Shown here: positions 53,875 through 61,729 of the stretch, one piece after another
How positions within the stretch are numbered: position 1 is the first letter of the stretch
Layout: each line of letters begins with the position of its first letter
Program-made: the position numbers and the translations under genes
Notes under the pieces: model-generated
What the model was told of the DNA's origin: nothing
The model's input: only the letters and a program-made list of their open reading frames with translations
The model's database searches: none
Origin: Cyclobacteriaceae bacterium
GTDB lineage: Bacteria; Bacteroidota; Bacteroidia; Cytophagales; Cyclobacteriaceae
Direction of reading: 5' to 3'
NCBI GenBank assembly: GCA_028285685.1
Contig: JANQOR010000023.1
Span: 186,001 to 250,000, forward strand
DNA length: 64,000 bases

Positions 53875-55158
53875 TTATTTTGGGTTATACAGCTGACCGT
53901 TCTTTATCACCACCTTTAGATTTTTAAGATTACTAATGTCTGTTGTCGGGTTGCTCTTGAGAACAAGTAGATTGGCTTTCTTTCCAGCCTCAATTGATCC
54001 GATACTATTTTCTTGTCCGATCATTTCAGCGTTGACCAGTGTAGCTGCCCGGATGATATCCATTGGTTCCATTCCAACATCTTCTTGCAGAGCGGCCATT
54101 TCCTGAAAAATTGCAGCAGTAGTTGTTAGATCTATTTGCATATCGGTCCCAACGCCTATCGAGACATCACTTTCATAAGCCAGTTTTGTCAAGGAAACGC
54201 CGTATTGATAGAGAGCTGAATCTGGAAAATATCTCTTGTAAAGGGCAATGGTAGCATCCAAAATGGTCCGATTCTTTTCCATCAATTTTACCAGCTTTAG
54301 AAAGGCCGGGTCGTCGGCATTGAATTGGTCGTGCTTCCTAAATCTGTTTGAAGCATCAGCGGGTACTTCCTTTGCTCCCTCCCAAGCCATGTATGTAGCG
54401 TGTGACATAACATCTACCCCAGCTGAACATACTTGTGAGGGTCTAGCCGGGAAAACGGTGGAGTGCGCCCAGACTTTCATTCCTTGAGAATGAGCTGCCT
54501 GAACAATCTTCCTGACGTTGCTCTCATCTAAATCGGCATATATTTTTAGTCCTGTTGCACCTGTTCCTTTTGCTTCAGCAATGATTCGATTTAGATCGGT
54601 ATTATCGTTGATCGAGCGCATCCAGGGAGCCTCGCCAGCTGTCATTCCCTGGGCTGCTTCTTTTGTTCTTGGGTCTTTGAAAAAAGATTCACCCGCGAAC
54701 AGGGCTGAGAAATAAATGTCCGGAGAAAGGATTTCATCCAGCATGGCTTGTCTGGATAAATAGTTCAGATAGCGCGTATCTCCGGCCATATCCCTTACAG
54801 TGGTCACTCCATTGCGCAATAAATGGCGGAGCTTCTTTTTTGTGTCTTCAAGATTATCCTTACCTGAAGGGTTGGTCCCTAAATGGATATGAGCGTCTAT
54901 TAGCCCCGGTGTTACGAAATGATCTTTAAAGTTCAGAAGTTGAATGGTGTCCGAGCCAGCGAATTCGTGTGAGTCATGTATTCCAATAATCTGGTCCTTG
55001 TTGATAACGATCGTTTGATTTTCAACAACCTGACCTTGGTTGACGTCTATCAAATGCACCTGGTGAAGAGCATAGGATTCAAAACGGAATTGACAATTAG
55101 CCTGATTGCTGAACGTCAAAAAAGCGATCGCCAGGAGATGTAAAACCTTATTGATCAT
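53875..55158 (-). CDS. Secreted amidohydrolase (imidazolonepropionase-like)
   Basis: 427 residues from the ATG at 55158 beginning a signal peptide (KVLHLLAIAFLTFSNQANCQ). Typical metal-dependent amidohydrolase: VTPGLIDAHIHLGTNP carries the HxH pair, GVTTVRDMAGDTR follows, a Lys in GLKIYADLDES may be the carbamylated bridging residue, His ligands are in KVWAHSTVF and DVMSHATYM, and the catalytic Asp is in SIGVGTDMQIDL. The C-terminus has the standard GSIEAGKKANLLVLKSNP. Periplasmic dipeptidase/imidazolone-type hydrolase; substrate unknown. Confidence 0.85.
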   Translation of the reverse strand: MINKVLHLLAIAFLTFSNQANCQFRFESYALHQVHLIDVNQGQVVENQTIVINKDQIIGIHDSHEFAGSDTIQLLNFKDHFVTPGLIDAHIHLGTNPSGKDNLEDTKKKLRHLLRNGVTTVRDMAGDTRYLNYLSRQAMLDEILSPDIYFSALFAGESFFKDPRTKEAAQGMTAGEAPWMRSINDNTDLNRIIAEAKGTGATGLKIYADLDESNVRKIVQAAHSQGMKVWAHSTVFPARPSQVCSAGVDVMSHATYMAWEGAKEVPADASNRFRKHDQFNADDPAFLKLVKLMEKNRTILDATIALYKRYFPDSALYQYGVSLTKLAYESDVSIGVGTDMQIDLTTTAAIFQEMAALQEDVGMEPMDIIRAATLVNAEMIGQENSIGSIEAGKKANLLVLKSNPTTDISNLKNLKVVIKNGQLYNPK

Positions 55159-55243
55159 TGCGAATGTTGTATGTCTAGCATATAGATGCAAGATAAAAAA
55201 ATGCTTCTCTTGTTGGTTATCGCTTGCTGTTTAGCTCTAACGA

Positions 55244-57523
55244 TCAAAGATTCAACCAATAAGTTAGCTTAAGAACCAGCGCTCGGTTCTTACTGAATAG
55301 ATCTTCTGGCAGATAGTTTTCTGTGTAGACGATGAATAGATCTGAAGCCGGCTGGTAGCGCCACTGCAAACGACCATTCAGATTGATATTATCCAAAACG
55401 TTGTTGTACTGAACATAGGTAGTCAAGAAGATCTTGTCTGTAAATGTGAGGTCGATTCGGGGACCTACCAGAAACAATTTCTCCTGGCCATAATTTTCAG
55501 CAAGTTGCAAATCGTTGTAGTCAAAACGCATGGCAATGTTCCCATAGGGCTGGTAGCGATAAGTAAGTTCTCCATTCAAGTTAAAATTATCCCCGTTGTA
55601 GAATCCACCCAGACTGCTGCTGATCTGATAAAAGAATGCTTTTCTGGGATTGCTGGAATAGTTAATGGAGAAGGAGTTCCAGTCGTATTCTTCTCCTTCA
55701 AGAAAACCCACATATTCATCCGGATCCAGTAGGTTGAAACTATTGGTGAGCCTTTGGAAAACGTAGTTGTAGTTAAATCTTAGCGACGAAGCATTGTTGA
55801 ATGCAAACTGGTAACCAAGGGTATAATTTCGATCCGTCAAGGTGCCGCCAGGTATGTAGATGTGTTGGAAATTAAAGGTTGGCCCCATCCGAATGATGGA
55901 CTCTTTTTCCGGATAAATTTGATAGGCTAGGTTGCCGAAAAGAGAAAATTGACCCGGGTATACGCGTGCGCTAGGTACGAATCCCGCCTCAGCATTGTAG
56001 TGCTCGTTGATAAACGAAACCCCGGTAAAAGCAGTGAAAGGACGGGTAGAATAACTGCCAAAAGCCAGACCAGACATGTTTTCCCGATTGTTAAAATCGT
56101 CAAAAGATTTGCTGATATAAGAACTGTGGTACCATTTGTTGTCTGTACTTGTAGATTCCAGGTCAACACTCAAAACCCGATTGTAGGTGTTGGGTCTTAA
56201 CTCAGTGCGGCCTCCCATCTGCACTTCCCGAAAAATGTTATCGCTAAAGAATTTAGTGGAATCACCAGGATCAACCCCCAGACTCTGCTTGTTCACGAAA
56301 CTAAATGTGATGTTGGACTGTGCCCAGAAATTCCTTTGCAATGCAGCTACGGTGTAATTCTGCCCGGGTAATCCAATGGAGGTTTCTTCCTTGGTTTGCA
56401 TATTCAAAACACTCACCCGCCATTTTTCACTAAGCGACCCACTAAGCCTGGCGCCATATGATATGGGAACCTGCTTAAGTAGTCCTGTAGAATCTCGTGC
56501 CAGACCAATCCGTCGGGAAAAGAAAGGGCGCGCTCCCGGGAACCCTGCCAGGTCGAATAGATCACTGTTTTCCAAAAAGAACTGGCGCCTCTCCGGAAAC
56601 CGAAATTCGAAACGGGTCAGGTTGATGATTTGATCGTCTACCTCAACCTGTGAAAAATCGGGATTTACAGTTAGGTCGAGGTTTAGTGAGGGTGTAACCG
56701 CTATCTTGGCATCAAATCCAGCCTGGAAGTCAGAATCTCGGTCGACCGGGTCGACTTCATTGTTCGTGGAAGTGTTTGCCGTGACATAGGGAATGATCGA
56801 GATGTTGGTCTTAGCTTCCGGGATGGGGTCGTCCCAAACCAATTGTCCGCCATAGGCAAATGAAGCGGTGACAAACTGAATGGGGGTGTGGATCCAACTG
56901 GTCTTTCGGTTTCTTTTTAGCTCCCAACGATCCATGGAGATGTTCCATTCGCTAATGTCACTTTTATACCGGAAACTTTTAAATGGAATGGCCAATTCGG
57001 CAATCCATTTGTCGGGATAGCGCACTACTTTGGAATACCACTTGTTATCCCAGAAGGTGCTAAAGGAATTGTCGTTGCTGCCTCCTCCGGAAACGGTACC
57101 TTCCATTTGAATGCCCGCAGGGGTGATCACAAAGAAAAAACCATTCAATTTATCATTGTAGGGCCCAATGGAGAATCCAACATTATCATTTCGGTTGTAG
57201 TTAAAATCACGCCGAAGCGAGTTGACAATGTCAGGTGTTTCATCATCGTAACAGACAAAGGATGCATAGAAAAACTCACCGTCGAAGGTAAAACGTGCCT
57301 CCGTTTGAAAAGGGGCTCTTACTGTGTCTACGGGAAAGTTTGCGTACCAGTCGTCCGCAACGTCTGCCGTCTGCCAGTCGGATTCATCCAACTTGCCATC
57401 CAAAGTGATGGTACCCGTAGCCTTTTTAATGTGTAATTCCGTGCCAGGTTGGTTTTGACCATATCCATCATTTAAGATGCTGAAAAAGATAGAAAACAGA
57501 ATGGTGATTAAGCGAGCGTTCAC
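55244..57523 (-). CDS. DUF5916 outer-membrane-associated protein with CBM9-like N-terminus
   Basis: 759 residues. Signal peptide (LITILFSIFFSILNDGYGQ). Residues about 30-220 are a CBM9-like sugar-binding-type fold (ATGTITLDGKLDESDWQTAD, then FTFDGEFFYASFVCYDDETP). The remaining 530 residues are DUF5916: PSLNLDLTVNPDFSQVEVDD, then RFEFRFPERRQFFLENSDLF with SRRIGL, and many amphipathic strands ending in an aromatic residue (VLKLTYWLNL), consistent with an outer-membrane barrel. Common in Bacteroidota; function unknown, probably glycan or peptide uptake/processing. Confidence 0.85.
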   Translation of the reverse strand: MNARLITILFSIFFSILNDGYGQNQPGTELHIKKATGTITLDGKLDESDWQTADVADDWYANFPVDTVRAPFQTEARFTFDGEFFYASFVCYDDETPDIVNSLRRDFNYNRNDNVGFSIGPYNDKLNGFFFVITPAGIQMEGTVSGGGSNDNSFSTFWDNKWYSKVVRYPDKWIAELAIPFKSFRYKSDISEWNISMDRWELKRNRKTSWIHTPIQFVTASFAYGGQLVWDDPIPEAKTNISIIPYVTANTSTNNEVDPVDRDSDFQAGFDAKIAVTPSLNLDLTVNPDFSQVEVDDQIINLTRFEFRFPERRQFFLENSDLFDLAGFPGARPFFSRRIGLARDSTGLLKQVPISYGARLSGSLSEKWRVSVLNMQTKEETSIGLPGQNYTVAALQRNFWAQSNITFSFVNKQSLGVDPGDSTKFFSDNIFREVQMGGRTELRPNTYNRVLSVDLESTSTDNKWYHSSYISKSFDDFNNRENMSGLAFGSYSTRPFTAFTGVSFINEHYNAEAGFVPSARVYPGQFSLFGNLAYQIYPEKESIIRMGPTFNFQHIYIPGGTLTDRNYTLGYQFAFNNASSLRFNYNYVFQRLTNSFNLLDPDEYVGFLEGEEYDWNSFSINYSSNPRKAFFYQISSSLGGFYNGDNFNLNGELTYRYQPYGNIAMRFDYNDLQLAENYGQEKLFLVGPRIDLTFTDKIFLTTYVQYNNVLDNINLNGRLQWRYQPASDLFIVYTENYLPEDLFSKNRALVLKLTYWLNL

Positions 57524-57573
57524 GATACCTTACACTTGTATGCACGCGCAATATACAAATCCCAAAAGCTCTC

Positions 57574-57682
57574 TACTAACTGAGTATGGCAGAAAGCGCA
57601 GAAGGTATATTAGCGGCAGTTAATCGGGGTGTTTCGCAGTGCAGATCGTTAAGTAACGCCATGCCACCACTGGTAGTTAGAG
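57574..57682 (-). repeat. Weak attC-like candidate
   Basis: Between the DUF5916 and DUF6090-like genes. CTAACT (57576-57581) pairs with AGTTAG (57675-57680), and ATGGC (57586-57590) with GCCAT (57658-57662). It contains TGGCAGAAAGCGCAGAAGG, related to blocks at 47443 and 52285. The stop of the 57686 gene is 5 bp from the GTTAG core. The unequal arm spacing makes it weaker than sites A-C and E-F. Confidence 0.4.
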
Positions 57683-57685
57683 TGC

Positions 57686-58429
57686 CTACAGTTTATCACG
57701 TTGGCTACTTATCTCTTCTTCTAACTTGTTGATGAGTTTGGGTGAGAAGTTGGCCAGTCCCTTAGCTTCAGCATACATTCGGAAATCTGAGTGCCTTCTC
57801 CGGTAAAGGGTATTTAAGAAAAGTGAAGAACTTACAAATTCTCTTGCTTGGATTGGGGTGATATTCTGACCATAAAACACTATTTCAGTATCAAATTCTT
57901 CGATTAGACGTTTGTTCAATTCGATATTTTCGAGGTTAATCTGAATAATGAGCTCTCTGGAATCGTTGTAAGCGTTTAGAAACCATAGCGTCTCCTCTTG
58001 CAAGAAAAGGTGTTTAAAGTTGAATACCTGAGACAAAGTAGATTGTTCAGTTTCCCAACTTCTGAAATACTTGGTGTCTATCGTGTTGAGAATCTTACTA
58101 TTGGAGTAATAGTGAAAAACTGTATCAAAACGGTACGACTTGTTGGATTCCAACAATTGAATTGCCAGAGTATCGTATTTGATATCATTGTAGAGTTCCA
58201 AATCTCCATGGAAGTAACCTGCTGAATCGATGTCTTCGTACATATCGTGAAATTTCAGCTCTTCTGATTTCAACTCATCTACCAGGACCTCTAAGAATCC
58301 AACTAATTGTTCTCGTTCAAATGCCGTAGATCTTCGTGCTTCAAGTAGGAAAGCACCATAAACTGAACCAAAAATCAAGATTGCTTCAAGCAGGTAACCT
58401 AATAGGATTCTTTTCTGATCTGACTTCAT
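57686..58429 (-). CDS. Single-pass membrane protein, DUF6090-like
   Basis: 247 residues. One N-terminal transmembrane helix (LLGYLLEAILIFGSVYGAFL) followed by a long helical, probably coiled periplasmic domain (EREQLVGFLEVLVDELKSEE, then LIIQINLENIELNKRLIEEF). The pattern resembles DUF6090 proteins, which share 'N-terminal helix plus W/R-rich linker plus helical domain'. Function unknown. It may be a further cassette-like unit. Confidence 0.55.
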   Translation of the reverse strand: MKSDQKRILLGYLLEAILIFGSVYGAFLLEARRSTAFEREQLVGFLEVLVDELKSEELKFHDMYEDIDSAGYFHGDLELYNDIKYDTLAIQLLESNKSYRFDTVFHYYSNSKILNTIDTKYFRSWETEQSTLSQVFNFKHLFLQEETLWFLNAYNDSRELIIQINLENIELNKRLIEEFDTEIVFYGQNITPIQAREFVSSSLFLNTLYRRRHSDFRMYAEAKGLANFSPKLINKLEEEISSQRDKL

Positions 58430-58585
58430 TGGAAGTGCACTCTGACGAGTATGTAACCTACGATATAAAAAAATACTACGTTTGACGCTTTAGATCGCAT
58501 GGGTCATTGCATAAGCACGTGCAACATGTTCGTGCTAGCCGAGGATAAGCAGTGTTGCAAAGGTGCATTTTGATGTGATCCAAAT

Positions 58586-58876
58586 CTATCGTTGTGAAGG
58601 ATGAATATTCTTAAACCTTCGAAGTATTTTGTTGAACTCATCCTGATCTACTGGTTTGAATATTACCTTTTCCGGAGGAGGGTACTTCGGTAAGTACTCT
58701 TTACGCAGAATCGGTCTTTTTTCAAATCCACCACCGCAATTCGGACACACGTTTTGAAGTATTGATTCCACACACTCCTCGCAAAAAGTGCATTCAAAAG
58801 CACAGATCATGGCCGCTTCGCTATTTGGTGGCAGCTGTTTATTGCAGTTCTCACAATTCGTTCTTATCTCTATCAT
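58586..58876 (-). CDS. DUF1272 zinc-ribbon protein
   Basis: 96 residues. Cys pairs typical of DUF1272: CENCNKQLPP, ICAFECTFCEECVESIL and NVCPNCGGGF, giving two zinc-binding sites. The C-terminus is KR/Pro-rich (KRPILRKEYLPKYPPPEK). Usually cytoplasmic, of unknown role. Starts 24 bp after the stop of the cupin gene; possibly co-transcribed. Confidence 0.85.
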   Translation of the reverse strand: MIEIRTNCENCNKQLPPNSEAAMICAFECTFCEECVESILQNVCPNCGGGFEKRPILRKEYLPKYPPPEKVIFKPVDQDEFNKILRRFKNIHPSQR

Positions 58877-58900
58877 AATGGTTTCAGTATTCAGTTATTG

Positions 58901-59695
58901 CTAATATTTTGAGTGATCAACATTTCGCTGTTCCCACAAAATCAGTATATCAATATCATCTTCAAGAGAATCAAAGTAATGACCGTTTCCTTCTTCCACG
59001 AAGAATACGGAGCCTGCTGCTACATCGATAGTGCCAGAGTCCATTACAAACTTGCTACTACCCTTGGTGACAATGTTTAATTCTTGCCATTCATGAACCA
59101 ATCTTCCATCTCCATCAACTTCTCGTGGAAGCATGTAGAGTCCTAGCATCACATTTGAATGCATGAGAAATGGATTCCAGCTATTTTCAGATGAGTCTCT
59201 CCCGGACTCGGTTACTGATTTGGAAAAATGCTTCCAAATAGGTCTAGCCGAGTTGGACGACAACTTCATGCTTACGATCACGATCTGCAAGGGTTCCTTG
59301 GCATCTGTTATCGTGAATTCCGATCCTTCTTTTACATAGAGAATTTCACCTTCTGAAAATTCTTTTTTCTGCTTCCCAATTTTCGCAGAGCACGTCCCGC
59401 TATGAAAATAGTACAGATCATCCTTGGTTGCTTTCCGTCGAAATGGTTCTCCTTTTTTCACTTCCACGAATGTTCCCATCATCGATTTCTCATCCATGAA
59501 GACCAATTCACTTTTTTGCAGCGATACCAGTGAATCAGATAGATCCGCTAAATTCCAATGTGCGTGTTCTTTGCTGTCCTGTCTTGCGCTGTCTGTGCCT
59601 TTATCAGGTACTGTAGGAAATCTATCTACTGTAAATAGTGTAAATGTGCTCAAGATGGCAACCGCGACAGTCAAACCAATCGTGCTTTGTGTCAT
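58901..59695 (-). CDS. Exported or membrane-anchored double-cupin protein
   Basis: 264 residues. N-terminal hydrophobic segment (IGLTVAVAILSTFTLFTV), probably an anchor or signal. Two cupin modules follow: one at about 75-150 (YYFHSGTCSAKIGKQKKEFS, then GEILYVKEGSEFTI) and one at about 175-255 (LYMLPREVDGDGRLVHEWQE, then IDVAAGSVFFVEEGNGHYFD). The few His residues may bind a metal. Could be an oxygenase-like or sugar-sensing protein; not assigned. The GlxA-type regulator lies next to it in the same direction. Confidence 0.65.
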   Translation of the reverse strand: MTQSTIGLTVAVAILSTFTLFTVDRFPTVPDKGTDSARQDSKEHAHWNLADLSDSLVSLQKSELVFMDEKSMMGTFVEVKKGEPFRRKATKDDLYYFHSGTCSAKIGKQKKEFSEGEILYVKEGSEFTITDAKEPLQIVIVSMKLSSNSARPIWKHFSKSVTESGRDSSENSWNPFLMHSNVMLGLYMLPREVDGDGRLVHEWQELNIVTKGSSKFVMDSGTIDVAAGSVFFVEEGNGHYFDSLEDDIDILILWEQRNVDHSKY

Positions 59696-59793
59696 ATCTG
59701 CCTAATTATTACGTTAGCAATCTAGGAGCGAAGAAACAGCCTCTTCATGTAGCAAATAGGACAAAGAGCGGAGCTTTTGAGACAACTTTCGAG

Positions 59794-60726
59794 TCACATC
59801 TTGTTCGGACCGGAAGTTGCTTTGTTAAGAACAAGTCTCAATTGTCGAGATGAGTTAAACCCGCATAGTCTGGCTACATAGTCCGCTTTGTAGCCAGTAT
59901 TTTCCATTAGGCTTTTGGCTTTTTCGATTCTCAATTGTGTCCGATACTCAGCGATAGTTATTCCTATCTGCTTCTTGAATATGCGGGTTAGGTTCCGGGG
60001 GCTCATGTGAACCTGATCAGCTAAACGTTCAATTGTAGCGGGCTTATCTAAATTATGGATTATCCAATCTTGAATCTTATGAATGTTTTCGTCATGGTGG
60101 TTTCGATACTGTAGAAAAATGCTCTCTTGCAAATCAGAGCCATTCCTCCGTTTATAGATGGCTAGTTCTTTCGCAATTTCGATCGCGACAGTATTGCCAT
60201 GCCGCTCTTCAATGAGAAAGAGCGCTAAGTCGATACCTGTAGCTACTCCAGCACTGGTGTAGAGGTTATCAGACTTTACAAAAAGCCTGTTTTCTACCGT
60301 GTTTACAAGCGGAAACTTTGCTTTCAACTTATTAACAAACTTCCAGTGTGTGGTGCAGTCCTGGTTATTGAGAATACCAGCTTGAGCTAAGAGAAATGCT
60401 CCGGTACAAACACTACAGATGGTAACCTTTTTACTATGTGCTGTCCTTAGCCATTCATGAAAAGCTACGTCTATCGTAGCTTGATCAAGTTGTTGGGTCT
60501 CCAGCCCAGGGATCACTAGAATGTCGTCTTCGGTAGGGGCATATCTTGCGAAGTGATCCAAGGGCGAAAGTTCCAGGCCGGAGGCACAGGCTGTAGTATC
60601 TGAACTACCTACGAACTTCAGTTGGTAGTCAAAGCCCAGTTGCTTTGCCTCCAGAAAGACTTGTAGTACTCCACTTAAATCCAGGAGAATTACCTGATTA
60701 GGGATATAAAAATAGACGTTTGCCAT
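59794..60726 (-). CDS. GlxA-type AraC regulator with DJ-1/PfpI domain
   Basis: 310 residues. N-terminal DJ-1/PfpI-like domain (1-175) with the nucleophile-elbow Cys107 in TICSVCTGAFLLAQAGIL; it resembles GATase1-like regulators rather than active enzymes. The C-terminal 100 residues are AraC helix-turn-helix: KPATIERLADQVHMSPRNLT, then FKKQIGITIAEYRTQLRIEK and YVARLCGFNSSRQLRLVL. It may regulate the cupin/DUF1272 genes that follow it (99 bp from the cupin start). Confidence 0.88.
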   Translation of the reverse strand: MANVYFYIPNQVILLDLSGVLQVFLEAKQLGFDYQLKFVGSSDTTACASGLELSPLDHFARYAPTEDDILVIPGLETQQLDQATIDVAFHEWLRTAHSKKVTICSVCTGAFLLAQAGILNNQDCTTHWKFVNKLKAKFPLVNTVENRLFVKSDNLYTSAGVATGIDLALFLIEERHGNTVAIEIAKELAIYKRRNGSDLQESIFLQYRNHHDENIHKIQDWIIHNLDKPATIERLADQVHMSPRNLTRIFKKQIGITIAEYRTQLRIEKAKSLMENTGYKADYVARLCGFNSSRQLRLVLNKATSGPNKM

Positions 60727-60876
60727 TGTCAGTTGTCAGAGTTCATTCTGCTAAACCTAACAACATCCTTTCTGACAAGCAACTGATGAGAGAACTCTCC
60801 TTCTGCTAGTACGAACACAATTAACATGTTGGATTAGCTAAGGCGATCTTTCAGAATGGGTAACGGTTGCGGACTG

Positions 60877-61608
60877 TCACGTAGCTTTATTTTCGTAGTA
60901 GTATTCAAGGAGCGAAAAAGCTAAGCCAGGGATTTCTTGACGTACTTCATTAGTTTGGTCGGGAATTTCTTGTAGCAGTTTTTTCAGTTGAAAGTACAGG
61001 GGATGCTTTATCCTCGACACTAGATGCCCCGCCACTCTTAGTTCAGTTTCAAACTCCTTCTTGAGTTCTTCTTTTGGATAAGAAAGACTCATTATGAATG
61101 AGAGGCCAACTTTGAGGAGTTTGTTGGCCGGCAATAACTTAGACCTGGTATCAAGAAACTTAATTCCAACAGTTGAATAGTCCTTAACTAATTCTTCAAT
61201 TATTTCTGTCGTGGAATTAACTCTGCCGTTGTGAAAGTAGTATGCCTCTTTAACAGGAGCGATTCCAGTTTTTTGCTTCAGGGTTAGCAGATCAAAATGG
61301 CTGTTTAGCATGCTCGACTCGTAGCTGCTTGTAAACCTATAGGCTGGATTGATATTCGAAGAGATTGAACAACTTATGATTCTTTCTTTGAGCGAGAAGT
61401 TGATATGTAAATCTTCATAAACAGTATGTTCTCCAAAGTCTTTAGTTCGACCGAAGTGATAAGTTGAATTCGAATATTTTTCGAACCTAAAGTCAGGTAG
61501 CTCACTACGCATGTTATCAATCAGAATTTTCTTGAATTGCCCATGCTTGAGTTCTGGACTTGTATCGGTTGGCAATGTTCTCTGTTTGAGTTTGTTGATC
61601 CAGTTCAA
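60877..61608 (-). CDS. Hypothetical cytoplasmic protein
   Basis: 243 residues, no signal or membrane segment. Mixed alpha/beta: LKHGQFKKILIDNMRSELPD, strands with RFEKYSNSTYHFGRTKDFGE and YEDLHINFSLKERIISCSIS, and a helical C-terminal half (GHLVSRIKHPLYFQLKKLLQ). No family recognised. Lone gene between the GlxA-type regulator and the CHAT gene. Confidence 0.5.
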   Translation of the reverse strand: MNWINKLKQRTLPTDTSPELKHGQFKKILIDNMRSELPDFRFEKYSNSTYHFGRTKDFGEHTVYEDLHINFSLKERIISCSISSNINPAYRFTSSYESSMLNSHFDLLTLKQKTGIAPVKEAYYFHNGRVNSTTEIIEELVKDYSTVGIKFLDTRSKLLPANKLLKVGLSFIMSLSYPKEELKKEFETELRVAGHLVSRIKHPLYFQLKKLLQEIPDQTNEVRQEIPGLAFSLLEYYYENKAT

Positions 61609-61729
61609 TTTTTGCTGCTATGTATGTGAAGTCTCAGCAGTCATCAAAGCCGGACTCTTCAAATTTTCATAAAAGTATCTGATGGCACCAGCCTTTGCAA
61701 ATAGATATAACTTGCCGTCCACTCCGGAT
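61609..61729. repeat. Spacer with block shared with 36.5 kb
   Basis: 61652-61702 matches 36493-36542 (AAAGTATCTGA and AGCCTTTGCAAAT conserved, 32 of 42 positions in the aligned part). Separately, 60848-60866, between genes upstream, matches 43275-43293 (CTTTCAGAATGGGTA(A/G)CGG). These look like remnants of dispersed non-coding repeats. Confidence 0.45.

Noticed and set aside
35388..57682. An integrase (tyrosine recombinase) gene inside or near the array
   Set aside because: No reading frame in the window carries the RHRY-type motifs of IntI or other recombinases, so it was not called.
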